From positions 1-31,125 of the forward strand of contig JASFYU010000013.1 in the NCBI GenBank assembly GCA_045046905.1: a stretch of 31,125 nt of DNA, given 5' to 3'. A program made the translations under genes and the position numbers. Below the pieces are notes generated by a model. That model did no database searches, was not told the origin of the DNA, and saw only the letters and a program-made list of their open reading frames with translations. The DNA is from JASFYU01 sp045046905. GTDB lineage: Bacteria > Bacteroidota > Bacteroidia > Flavobacteriales > Flavobacteriaceae. Below, in pieces: positions 1-8,031 of the stretch. Position 1 is the stretch's first letter, and every line of letters begins with the position of its first letter.

Positions 1-13
1 GCTCTTCCGATCT
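1..13. other. Illumina sequencing adapter remnant
   Basis: The bases GCTCTTCCGATCT are identical to the 3' end shared by the standard Illumina TruSeq adapters. A reading frame continuous with the HlyD-type gene begins right after them, and the only stop in that frame (TAG at 13-15) uses the last adapter base. I read these 13 bases as untrimmed library adapter and not as genomic DNA. Confidence 0.9.
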
Positions 14-924
14 AGACCGCCGAATCTAAATTTACGCAAGAACAGTTAGACACTACCCTTACCCTAAAACAAGAAAGAACCGCTATCAAAGATATACAGT
101 TCGATATTGAGGAAGACCGATTAGAACTAAAACAGTCGATCTACGAATCTCCGGTTACTATAAAACAATTGGAAATAAAAATACAAAGGGCAGAACGAGA
201 TATAAAGGAAAAAAAGGAAGATTATTCAATAATAAAAAGAAAGGCCATTGCTAAAATGGTAGAAGTAGGAACCGAAGTTTCCAAAATAAAGGCAAAATTA
301 GACGGCCTTATTAATCTTCAAAAATCTTTTACTATACTTTCTGACGCTAATGGAATGGTTATCTACGCAAAAACTTGGAATGGTACTAAAAAGAAAGTGG
401 GATCAGATGTCAGCCCCTGGGACCTCACAATAGCCACCTTACCTGATTTAAAAAAAATGGAATCTAAAACCTACTCTAATGAGGTTGATATTCGGAAGAT
501 AAAAAAAGACTTGACCGTAACCGTCGGTTTTGATGCTTTTCCTGATATTACCCTCGAAGGTGTGGTTACCAATGTTGCAAACGTGGGAGAAAACAAAACA
601 GGCTCAGACATTAAGCTCTTTCAAGTTTTGATAAAAATAAAGGAATCTAATTCCAATATTAGGCCAGGCATGACCACTTCCAATCGCATCTTAATACAAA
701 AAAAAGAAAATGTATTGATGATTCCTTTAGAGGCAGTGTTTTCACAAGACTCTATAAGTTATGCCTATACCAAGTCTGGCTTTTCTATTGATAAAAAAGA
801 AATTGAGTTAGGTGATTCTAATGAAGATGTAGTCATCATTACAAATGGATTAAAGGAAAAAGATTTGGTCTACCTAAGTAAACCTGAGGGCATGGAAGAA
901 AAAAGTATTGCACTATTAAAGTAA
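14..924 (+). CDS. HlyD/MacA-type efflux periplasmic adaptor subunit (5' partial)
   Basis: This is the C-terminal 302 or so residues of a membrane-fusion (periplasmic adaptor) protein that links an inner-membrane ABC permease to an outer-membrane TolC channel. The frame is open from the adapter junction, so the first internal ATG (169) is not the start; the N-terminal membrane anchor lies off the contig. The visible N-terminal part is a charged alpha-helical hairpin rich in K, E and Q (roughly positions 20-290). It is followed by a lipoyl/barrel-sandwich part (DANGMVIYAK) and a beta-barrel part with the typical IRPGMTTSNRI stretch, where adaptors carry a conserved RPGM motif. The stop lies 7 nt before the permease start, so the two are probably co-transcribed. 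Family assignment is firm; the exported substrate is unknown. Confidence 0.85.
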
Positions 925-931
925 GTTTCAC

Positions 932-2281
932 ATGATAGACAAAATACTTTTCGAGCGGTTAAAATCGAACCTTAACGAGGCGGTTCGTGTAATTCTCGCG
1001 AATAAAGTACGCACATTTTTGACCGCCTTGGGTATTATTTTTGGTGTCGCAGCCGTAATTACCATGCTTGCTATAGGAAAAGGGGCTGAAAAAGAGATTC
1101 TTGCCCAATTAGAATTGGTGGGCGTAAACAACATTGTTATTACCCCCATACCCGATAAGGATGAAGGAAATGGTTCCGAAGAGGATAACACCGGAGGGGC
1201 TATTGTAACTCGAAGATTTTCTAAGGGGTTAGATTTGTTAGATGTCTCTAGCATTCAAAATACCATTTCTACCGTTAAGCTTCTCAGTCCTGAAATTATT
1301 CTAGAGACCTATATGATTAAAAAGGGAAGGCAAAGCTCTGTTAAATTGATTGGGATTACCAATTCATTTTTTGAAACCTCTAATATACTTATCGGTAGGG
1401 GCACTGACTTTTCTAAAAGACAATTGATTAACGCCCTCCCCGTGTGTATTATTGGAGAAAAAGTAGAGAAAAAATTATTTACTGGTGAAAGCGCTCTAGG
1501 CAAACAAATTAAGGTAAAAGATGTTTGGCTTAAAGTTATAGGAGTAATCGAAGAAAAATTAATATCGGAAACTGCTCAGGAAAATTTGGGCATTAGAGAT
1601 TTGAATCAAGATGTTTACATTCCAATCAAAACCTTTTTAGTACGCTATAAAGATCGAAAAATAATTAGTGATGTGCCAGGCGCTCGTGATAATAACAATG
1701 GCCCTAAAAAGCGTATATCAAGAGGAAACTACCATCAAATTGATAAACTAACCGTACAAGTTAATAATTCTAATGAACTAAAAGCCACAGCTGAAGTAGT
1801 TAGTAAAATGCTTCGAAGAAAGCATAATGGTATGTTGGATTTTGAGATTACTATTCCGATAAACCTATTAAAACAGCAACAAAAAACAAAACAGATATTT
1901 AATATTGTCCTGAGCATTATTGCTGGTATTTCATTATTAATCGGTGGTATCGGCATCATGAATATTATGCTGGCCTCTATTCTTGAGCGAACCAAAGAGA
2001 TTGGGATCATGCGAGCCATTGGAGCCACGAAACAAGATATTATACTACAGTTTTTATCTGAATCAGTTTTAATCAGCCTAGGAGGTGGTATTATTGGTAT
2101 TTTTTTGGGGATACTAGCTGCATACGCCTTAGAACTAGCCACCGGTATCGAAACTATTGTTTCAATGGGTTCAATTATACTATCATTTTTCGTAGCGACT
2201 TTTATCGGACTTATTTTTGGGGTCTTACCTGCAAAATCTGCTGCCAATAAAAACCCTATAGAAGCCATTAGGCGTGAATAA
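932..2281 (+). CDS. MacB-like ABC transporter permease
   Basis: The 449-residue inner-membrane permease has the MacB/FtsX layout. There is one N-terminal membrane helix (about residues 28-48, ending AIGKGAEKE), a periplasmic domain of about 270 residues (MacB_PCD), then three helices (about 322-346, 379-398 and 413-432). The FtsX signature ERTKEIGIMRAIGA lies near 351-364 and the C-terminal PAKSAANKNPIEAIR matches the family end. E. coli MacB carries an N-terminal ATPase of about 220 residues; that domain is absent here, so a separate ATPase must be encoded elsewhere, probably upstream of the contig start. It lies between the adaptor and TolC genes. Such exporters move macrolides, peptides or siderophores, and the substrate cannot be told from sequence. 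Confidence 0.9.
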   Translation: MIDKILFERLKSNLNEAVRVILANKVRTFLTALGIIFGVAAVITMLAIGKGAEKEILAQLELVGVNNIVITPIPDKDEGNGSEEDNTGGAIVTRRFSKGLDLLDVSSIQNTISTVKLLSPEIILETYMIKKGRQSSVKLIGITNSFFETSNILIGRGTDFSKRQLINALPVCIIGEKVEKKLFTGESALGKQIKVKDVWLKVIGVIEEKLISETAQENLGIRDLNQDVYIPIKTFLVRYKDRKIISDVPGARDNNNGPKKRISRGNYHQIDKLTVQVNNSNELKATAEVVSKMLRRKHNGMLDFEITIPINLLKQQQKTKQIFNIVLSIIAGISLLIGGIGIMNIMLASILERTKEIGIMRAIGATKQDIILQFLSESVLISLGGGIIGIFLGILAAYALELATGIETIVSMGSIILSFFVATFIGLIFGVLPAKSAANKNPIEAIRRE

Positions 2282-2339
2282 ATATCAGATAAAAGGGTCA
2301 GTGAATATGCACTATTGCACTTCGATTAAAACAAATACA

Positions 2340-3800
2340 ATGAGGAGAATTCTATTTTTTTTCTTTCTAGTTTCCAATATACTCGTTCATAGCCAGTCTC
2401 AAAAAATAAAATTATCGGAAGCCATAAAAATAGCTCAAAAAAAATCTCCCGAATATATAAGGGCCCTAAACACCCACCAAGCTAGTTATTGGCGCTATCG
2501 AAATCATGTCGCTGATTTTTTACCTCAATTGAGCTTAAGGGCTACGCTCCCAGAATACTCAAATTCAATTCGGAGAATTATTAACGATGAAGGTCAAGAT
2601 ATTTTTGTAAAGCAAAATCAGTCAATCATTGACGCCAGTTTAAGAATACAACAAAAAGTACCTTATACAGGGGGCTCATTTTTTATTAATACTCGACTAG
2701 AGCGTGTTGATAGCTATGGCGATAATAAAACTACAAACTACTCTTTAATACCCTTCTCGATTAACTATTACCAAAATTCATTGTTTTACAATCCGTATAA
2801 GTGGGATCGCAAGATAGAACCGCTGCGTTACGAAGAATCTAAGCGCACTATCATTGAAAATATGGAAGATATCTCTTTAACTACCTGCCGCCGCTATTTT
2901 GGATTGCTAAAAGCCCAAGTACGTTTAGATATCGCAAAGAATAATTTATTGAATCAAGATACTCTACTTCTGATTACCAAAGAAAGATTTAAAATCGGAA
3001 AAATTGCGGAAAATCAACTGTTACAGATAGAGCTAAGCTATTTGATTTCTAAGAATAGTGTTACCACAAATACGATTTTAATAAAAAGAACCTCTCAAGA
3101 TTTAGCACGATTTTTAGAATTAGAAACAGAGTCCATTGAGCTCGAAGTGCCAGAAAAACTCGTAGATTTCACCATAAGTGTTGATAAAGCACTAGAGGAA
3201 GCCGAGACGAATAGAAAATCGGTGATCGAATTTCGACGAAGACGCTTAGAAGCAGAAAAAAGACTGGCCCAAGTCAAAGGCAGTAACCGCCTTGAGATTG
3301 ATTTACGCGCAAATTTTGGTCTTAATAAACGAGCCGAAGAATACAGTGCCCTTTTTCAAGATTATGACAAACAACAGAATGTTTCTTTAACTATTGGAAT
3401 TCCGATTTTTGATTGGGGCGTATCAAAATCAAGACGAAAAATGGCAGAAGCAGATTTGAACTTGGTTGAAAATGATATAGAGCAGGAACAACAGGCTTTT
3501 GAACAAGAAATATATTTGCATACCTTAAACTGGTCTAGCCAAAGAGATTTTTTGGCAACTGCAGAAAAAGCACAAGAAATTGCTCTTAAAAGATATGATA
3601 TCACCTTAAAAAGGTATGTTCTAGGAAAAATAAGCATTACCGATCTAAATATAGCCCAACAGGAAAAAGACAGAGCAGTTATAGAATACCTCAATTCATT
3701 AGAAAAATTTTGGGTCGATTATTACACCTTACGAAAATTGACCCTGTACGACTTCATCACCGATGAAAAAATAAAAATTGCGGATATTGTATTTGATTAG
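2340..3800 (+). CDS. TolC family outer-membrane efflux protein
   Basis: This is an outer-membrane channel of the TolC/OEP family and the third part of the exporter encoded upstream. I chose the ATG at 2340 because it gives a clean signal peptide (MRRILFFFFLVSNILVHS, then QSQ). In-frame starts at 2274 (GTG, overlapping the permease stop) and 2307 would put an unlikely hydrophilic stretch before it. The mature protein begins with the usual KLSEAIKIAQKKSPEY and has two repeats of long helices with beta segments. Typical OEP features include SLTIGIPIFDWGVSKSR in the second half and the KRYVLGKISITDLNIAQQEKD stretch near the end. Its 486 residues fit the family. Transcription with the two preceding genes is likely. 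Confidence 0.88.
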   Translation: MRRILFFFFLVSNILVHSQSQKIKLSEAIKIAQKKSPEYIRALNTHQASYWRYRNHVADFLPQLSLRATLPEYSNSIRRIINDEGQDIFVKQNQSIIDASLRIQQKVPYTGGSFFINTRLERVDSYGDNKTTNYSLIPFSINYYQNSLFYNPYKWDRKIEPLRYEESKRTIIENMEDISLTTCRRYFGLLKAQVRLDIAKNNLLNQDTLLLITKERFKIGKIAENQLLQIELSYLISKNSVTTNTILIKRTSQDLARFLELETESIELEVPEKLVDFTISVDKALEEAETNRKSVIEFRRRRLEAEKRLAQVKGSNRLEIDLRANFGLNKRAEEYSALFQDYDKQQNVSLTIGIPIFDWGVSKSRRKMAEADLNLVENDIEQEQQAFEQEIYLHTLNWSSQRDFLATAEKAQEIALKRYDITLKRYVLGKISITDLNIAQQEKDRAVIEYLNSLEKFWVDYYTLRKLTLYDFITDEKIKIADIVFD

Positions 3801-3924
3801 CATTCATCTAAGCATAAAATATCTTCCTGATAGCACTATCGAGATTGTTTCAATCAAAAAAGTGTAACAGAATTCAAGGCTTTAAGACAAATTTGCATAA
3901 TTTTATAACCTAAAATTATGCTGT

Positions 3925-4866
3925 ATGACCATTACCCAATTACAATATGTTTTGGCAGTAGCCGAATACAAAAATTTTACTTTTGCTGCCGAAAAGAGTT
4001 TTGTGACCCAGCCAACTTTAAGCATGCAGGTTCAAAAGCTTGAAGACGAATTGGATATTTTGATCTTTGACCGAAGTAAAAAACCAATTTCTATTACCGA
4101 AGTAGGCAAAAAGATTGTGGCACAGGCCAAGAATATTGTCAACGAAGCGCATCGAATAAAAGACATTGTAGATCAGGAAAAGGGATTCATCGGTGGTGAT
4201 TTCACCTTGGGTATTATCCCCACCATTATGCCTACCCTATTGCCCATGTTCTTAAAAGCATTCATTAATAAATACCCGAAAATAAACCTTATCATTAAAG
4301 AGCAAAACACGAATCAGCTCATTCAAAATATTCATGATGGTCATATCGATGCCGGTATAGCGGCTACGCCCTTAAAAATCGAATTTATAAAAGAAAGACC
4401 TCTTTATTATGAACCTTTTGTAGGCTATGTACCCCAAAACCATAGATTAGGTAAAATAAAAACCCTAGAGCCCAAGGACTTGGATATTTCCGATATACTT
4501 CTTCTCAAAGACGGACATTGTTTTAGAGATGGTGTCATAAATTTATGTCAGGCTTCAAGAGACAGAAATGATGAGCATTTTCAATTACAGAGCGGAAGTT
4601 TTGAAACGCTAGTTAATCTTTCGAATGAAGGTTTAGGAATGACCCTTTTACCTTACCTGAACACCTTAGAACTCGACGAGAAGAAAAAACAAAATCTCAA
4701 ATATTTTAATACGCCATCACCTGCCAGAGAGGTAAGCCTAATCTACCATAGAAATGAATTGAAAATTCAAATTACCGAGGCATTACAAGGTGTTATTTCA
4801 GGAATTGTCAAAGGGGCTATCATTTTTCAGGATGTGAAAATAATAAGTCCTATGAACAAAAAATAA
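3925..4866 (+). CDS. oxyR: Hydrogen-peroxide-sensing LysR regulator OxyR
   Basis: This 313-residue LysR-type regulator has an N-terminal winged helix-turn-helix (residues 1-60, MTITQLQYVLAVAEYKNFT) and an effector domain (about 90-300). The decisive feature is the GHCFRDGVINLC segment: cysteines fall at residues 199 and 208, the same positions and spacing as the peroxide-sensing pair of E. coli OxyR. The family senses H2O2 by forming that disulfide and then activates peroxide-defence genes. The gene stands alone after the TolC gene with a 124-nt spacer; no catalase or Dps gene lies beside it, so its targets are elsewhere. An ATG at 3919 is out of frame. Identification is strong. Confidence 0.93.
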   Translation: MTITQLQYVLAVAEYKNFTFAAEKSFVTQPTLSMQVQKLEDELDILIFDRSKKPISITEVGKKIVAQAKNIVNEAHRIKDIVDQEKGFIGGDFTLGIIPTIMPTLLPMFLKAFINKYPKINLIIKEQNTNQLIQNIHDGHIDAGIAATPLKIEFIKERPLYYEPFVGYVPQNHRLGKIKTLEPKDLDISDILLLKDGHCFRDGVINLCQASRDRNDEHFQLQSGSFETLVNLSNEGLGMTLLPYLNTLELDEKKKQNLKYFNTPSPAREVSLIYHRNELKIQITEALQGVISGIVKGAIIFQDVKIISPMNKK

Positions 4867-4898
4867 AAGTCTAACAAATAGAATAGAAAGACTTATTC

Positions 4899-5096
4899 TT
4901 ATGCCTTTAAGTAGATAAGGCTTTGCTGTAATTCTGGTTTATCGGTGATGAACTGTTGCAACCAGAGTTTTAATTCTTCTATTTCTTCGGGCAACAACAT
5001 TGATATTGCCTTTTTCAATTCTTTACAAAATAATTTAGTGTCAAAACTAACTTTTTTAAGTACGGTTTTGGTGTATTCAAGCATCGCTTTAGCCAT
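4899..5096 (-). CDS. Conserved small hypothetical protein (65 aa)
   Basis: This 65-residue, probably cytosolic protein starts MAKAMLEYTKTVLKKVSF and is rich in leucine, lysine and glutamate. It is predicted to be largely helical and has a single cysteine (FCKEL). I recall similar short proteins of about this length and start in many Flavobacteriia, always as hypotheticals without assigned function. It is convergent with oxyR (32 nt apart) and divergent from the carboxypeptidase gene. The whole interval has no competing reading frame on the plus strand. I do not assign a function; possibilities include a small protein-binding or regulatory protein. Confidence 0.75.
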   Translation of the reverse strand: MAKAMLEYTKTVLKKVSFDTKLFCKELKKAISMLLPEEIEELKLWLQQFITDKPELQQSLIYLKA

Positions 5097-5242
5097 ATTC
5101 CAAAATGTTTAATTAGTTGTTTATATCCTATAAAGTTAACCAAGAAAAGGCATACAATATTGCAGTGGATACGTTAAATTTAGATAATTTCTTGTTAAAT
5201 TAGATTGACCTAAACATATCACTTGTTTTATAACCTATACCT

Positions 5243-6511
5243 ATGATGAAAACAATATGCTATTGCCTTATCGCACTTATTTTAATAGGATGTACGAGTG
5301 CTAAACAGCGTATTTTCAAAAAAATAGACAATACCCTTAAGGCTGACTTTTTTGACAGTCAATTTACCGGTTTCTTACTGATAGACCCCCAGACGAAGGA
5401 TACTCTTTATAATCAAAACAGCAGCAAATATTTCACTCCGGCCAGTAATACCAAGATTTTTACGCTGTATACTTCCTTAAAACTACTACCCGAAAAAATT
5501 CCTGCCTTGAAATATGTATTTCAAAATGACACCTTATTTATCGAAGGCACCGGAGACCCTACGCTCTTGCATCCCTATTTTAAAGACAGCACAGCAATTA
5601 ATTTTCTAAAAGGGCATACGAACGTCTCCCTATATCTTGACAACTTCAAAGAAAAAAAGTTTGGCCCCGGATGGTCTTGGGATGATTACCATTGGTATTA
5701 TTCTCCTGAAAGAAGTGGTTTTCCCATGTACGGTAATATTCTTACTCTTCACCAAACTGATTCACTTCAGGTGCTTCCCTATTATTTTATCGATAAGGTC
5801 GTATCGATCAATCATCCAGTGAATAGGGAGTGGGATAAAAATATTTTCTATTTCGATCCCACAAGAAAAGACACCCTAGAGATTCCGTTCAGGGTTGATA
5901 GTACTTTGACCCACCAGCTCTTGGAAAACGCCTTGCAGAAAAAAGTGGCTCTGGCCCATCGAATGCCTAAGGCAGAAAAAAAAGTACTGTACAGTATTCC
6001 CTCAGATTCGGTCTATAAAAGAATGATGTGGGAAAGCGATAATTTTTTGGCCGAGCAATTGTTGATTTTAGTATCGGCTACCCTCTCAGATACCTTGAAC
6101 AGCGCTAGGGTACGGGAGTATGTTTTAGAGAAACACCTATCTGATCTAAAACAGTCGCCAAGGTGGGTCGACGGTTCAGGCTTATCACGATATAACCTGT
6201 TCTCACCACTATCTATTGTTCAAGTATTGGAAAAATTGTATGCCGATATACCTCGTGAAAGCTTATTTTCATTATTCCCTTCGGGAGGCGTTTCAGGCAC
6301 ATTGGTAGATTGGTATGACGGTGATACTACACCTTATATGTATGCGAAATCAGGTAGTTTGGGTAATAACTACTGCCTAAGTGGCTACTTGCTTACAAAA
6401 TCAGGCAAAGTCATGATTTTCAGCTTTATGAACAACCATTTTAGGAACCCGACTTCTGAAATAAAAAAACGGATGCAACTTATTTTCGAAACTGTTCGAG
6501 ATGCGTATTAA
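5243..6511 (+). CDS. D-alanyl-D-alanine carboxypeptidase/endopeptidase, S13 (PBP4-like) lipoprotein
   Basis: This penicillin-binding protein of family S13 would trim or cleave peptidoglycan peptide cross-links in the periplasm. A lipoprotein signal is present (MMKTICYCLIALILIGC, lipid-bearing Cys17). The three serine-peptidase motifs are in order: SNTK (S68, K71), SDN (265-267) and KSG (369-371). The protein has 422 residues, shorter than E. coli DacB (477). The segment between the first and second motifs is compact. Two tandem ATGs (5243 and 5246) are possible starts. It is flanked by a divergent small gene and a convergent nudK. Whether it is a carboxypeptidase or an endopeptidase cannot be settled from sequence. 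Confidence 0.88.
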   Translation: MMKTICYCLIALILIGCTSAKQRIFKKIDNTLKADFFDSQFTGFLLIDPQTKDTLYNQNSSKYFTPASNTKIFTLYTSLKLLPEKIPALKYVFQNDTLFIEGTGDPTLLHPYFKDSTAINFLKGHTNVSLYLDNFKEKKFGPGWSWDDYHWYYSPERSGFPMYGNILTLHQTDSLQVLPYYFIDKVVSINHPVNREWDKNIFYFDPTRKDTLEIPFRVDSTLTHQLLENALQKKVALAHRMPKAEKKVLYSIPSDSVYKRMMWESDNFLAEQLLILVSATLSDTLNSARVREYVLEKHLSDLKQSPRWVDGSGLSRYNLFSPLSIVQVLEKLYADIPRESLFSLFPSGGVSGTLVDWYDGDTTPYMYAKSGSLGNNYCLSGYLLTKSGKVMIFSFMNNHFRNPTSEIKKRMQLIFETVRDAY

Positions 6512-6540
6512 TAAAATAGTGTGATAGTGAGTGCGTAATG

Positions 6541-6560
6541 AATGAGTGAGTGAGTTAATG
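6541..6560. repeat. Short GAGT tandem repeat
   Basis: Three consecutive GAGT units (6544-6555) lie in the 74-nt spacer between the convergent carboxypeptidase and nudK genes, inside the stretch AATGAGTGAGTGAGTTAATG. It is low-complexity spacer DNA without evident function. Confidence 0.5.
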
Positions 6561-6585
6561 AAAATGTAAAACTACCGGCCAACAA

Positions 6586-7170
6586 CTACTCTAAAAGAGC
6601 ATTTATTTTAGCATACTGTAATAGCATAATCGTCTTGGCATCCTTGATCTCACCTAAAGCTATCATTTTTAGAGCTTTATCGAAGGGGTATTCCAGTACT
6701 TCGATATTCTCGGTCTCATCGTCGGCACCACCGCCTTCGCCTACTTTCATTTTGTCTTCGTATGCGCCAATAAACAAATAAAGAATTTCAGTGACCGAGC
6801 CTGGAGACATATAGGTCTCAAAGACTTTTTGAACATTTTTGATATGATATCCCGTTTCTTCTTGAACTTCTTTTTTGATACAGTCCTCGGGCTGGTCTCC
6901 ATCAAGAAGGCCTGCACAGGCCTCGATCATCATGCCGTTTTTATTTCCGTTTACATAGGTAGGCATACGAAATTGACGGGTCAAAACTACGGTTCTCTTT
7001 TTTTTATTGTACAATAAAATTGCAGCTCCATTACCTCGGTCATAGGCTTCACGACGCTGGGTTTCCCAACTACCGTCTTCCTTTTGATACTCATAGGTGA
7101 ATTTGTTCAGGGTATACCAATTGTCAGATAGTACTTCCTTTTTGATATTTTTAATTTTCCCGTTTTTCAA
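6586..7170 (-). CDS. nudK: NudK-type Nudix hydrolase (GDP-mannose pyrophosphatase)
   Basis: This 194-residue Nudix hydrolase closely resembles E. coli NudK, which cleaves GDP-mannose and related nucleotide sugars. It shares the start pattern KKEVLSDNW, the segment YDRGNGAAILLYNKKKRTVVL and the Nudix box from G87 to Y108 with E101, E104 and E105 in the EVQEETG part. The MSPGSVTE segment and the C-terminal EIKDAKTIMLLQY also fit NudK. The start is a TTG at 7170. An in-frame stop lies 21 nt upstream with no ATG between, and the next internal ATG would remove the N-terminal domain, whereas the TTG gives an N-terminus of the same length as E. coli NudK. Role: nucleotide-sugar housekeeping in the cytosol. 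Confidence 0.9.
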   Translation of the reverse strand: MKNGKIKNIKKEVLSDNWYTLNKFTYEYQKEDGSWETQRREAYDRGNGAAILLYNKKKRTVVLTRQFRMPTYVNGNKNGMMIEACAGLLDGDQPEDCIKKEVQEETGYHIKNVQKVFETYMSPGSVTEILYLFIGAYEDKMKVGEGGGADDETENIEVLEYPFDKALKMIALGEIKDAKTIMLLQYAKINALLE

Positions 7171-7194
7171 ATTTTTCTTATATCTAAATCAACA

Positions 7195-7281
7195 ACCTCG
7201 ACCCAAGGGTACGAGGTATGCTTCCGAAAAAACATTTTTCATTTCGAGGCAAGCCTCGGGGAATTAAACCCTCAATGAGGG
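7195..7281. repeat. Three-hairpin intergenic element
   Basis: Three inverted repeats stand in a row between nudK and the DUF2461 gene. They are ACCTCG/CGAGGT (7195-7200 and 7212-7217, with matching CCC/GGG inside), CGAGGC-AA-GCCTCG (7245-7258) and CCCTCA-A-TGAGGG (7269-7281). The middle one with its tail (7245-7265) has a diverged copy at 22683-22705 in the same orientation. Both copies lie just downstream of minus-strand genes, so a 3'-end or terminator role is possible. It resembles the dispersed palindromic elements common in flavobacterial spacers. Confidence 0.65.
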
Positions 7282-7291
7282 ATTAAGCTTT

Positions 7292-7945
7292 CTAAACCGT
7301 AACCGCCCTATTCAAATAGTTGCGAAATGGCAGCATTTCTTTATAGACTTTAAGTACCTTTTGGTTGAAGTCACCACTTAAAACTTCCTGATTTTTAAAG
7401 ATCTGCATGACCGCAAAGGTCTTATTGCGTAACAAGTCGATATGCGGATGGTCTTTGGAGAAACCCTTGGGAGAAGTCTTTAGTTTCTCATCTTCGTAAA
7501 GGGTACCAAAAGTGTTTTTGAACGACTTTTTATTGATGATTTTTTTGAATTCCTCCCCATCATAATCGATAGCATCGCGAATACTGCGTAAGGTTTTAGC
7601 CTCAGGCCGCCAAAACCCTCCTGCCAACATAGATCTCTCGATTCCTATTTCGATATAAAAATCGGCAGAATTGGGAGCCTTGTCCAATGCCGCTCCAAAA
7701 TAGTTTTTGTAAATAGGTTTATTGGGGTGAAACATCAAATTGTTATTGATCCTGGCAATGGCTTTTCTACCAGGGGTGGCATAATACCCATCATCTATAG
7801 CCGCAAAGGCCAAATCCATTTCAGTCAGCCATTCGATATACCCCTCTCGAATCTCTTTGTACCATTTGCGGTTCTGATCCATCCATTCCTTAGAATTATT
7901 CGCACTCAATTCTTTTAAAAAATAGATTTGATTTTCGAAGTTCAT
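7292..7945 (-). CDS. DUF2461 domain-containing protein
   Basis: This 217-residue protein belongs to the DUF2461/TIGR02453 family. Recognisable family parts are the N-terminal FLKELSANNSKEWMDQNRKWY, the central RINNNLMFHPNKPIYKNYFGAAL and the SADFYIEIGIERSMLAGGFW segment. It has no signal peptide or membrane helix, so it should be cytosolic. The family has no established biochemical function. It lies in a minus-strand row with nudK downstream and the TIGR00266 gene upstream. The spacers carry repeats and hairpins, so co-transcription is uncertain. Confidence 0.88.
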   Translation of the reverse strand: MNFENQIYFLKELSANNSKEWMDQNRKWYKEIREGYIEWLTEMDLAFAAIDDGYYATPGRKAIARINNNLMFHPNKPIYKNYFGAALDKAPNSADFYIEIGIERSMLAGGFWRPEAKTLRSIRDAIDYDGEEFKKIINKKSFKNTFGTLYEDEKLKTSPKGFSKDHPHIDLLRNKTFAVMQIFKNQEVLSGDFNQKVLKVYKEMLPFRNYLNRAVTV

Positions 7946-7960
7946 GCCGAAGACGATAGA

Positions 7961-7981
7961 TATTAGATATTAGATATTAGA
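7961..7981. repeat. Heptamer tandem repeat (TATTAGA x3)
   Basis: Three exact copies of TATTAGA stand head to tail, with a partial fourth (ATAGA) before them. The repeat lies in the 86-nt spacer upstream of the DUF2461 start. A different heptamer repeat occurs at 8944-8964. Confidence 0.8.
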
Positions 7982-8031
7982 CGATACAAAAAGCCCTCTT
8001 TTGCTTTTGGGTGGGTAATTAGGGGTGGATC

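Noticed and set aside
2274..2339. Earlier GTG or ATG start for the TolC gene
   Set aside because: These put a hydrophilic stretch in front of a clear signal peptide that begins at 2340.
3888..3895. CAAATTTG as a promoter element for oxyR
   Set aside because: The first base differs from TAnnTTTG and no TTG lies at a suitable distance.
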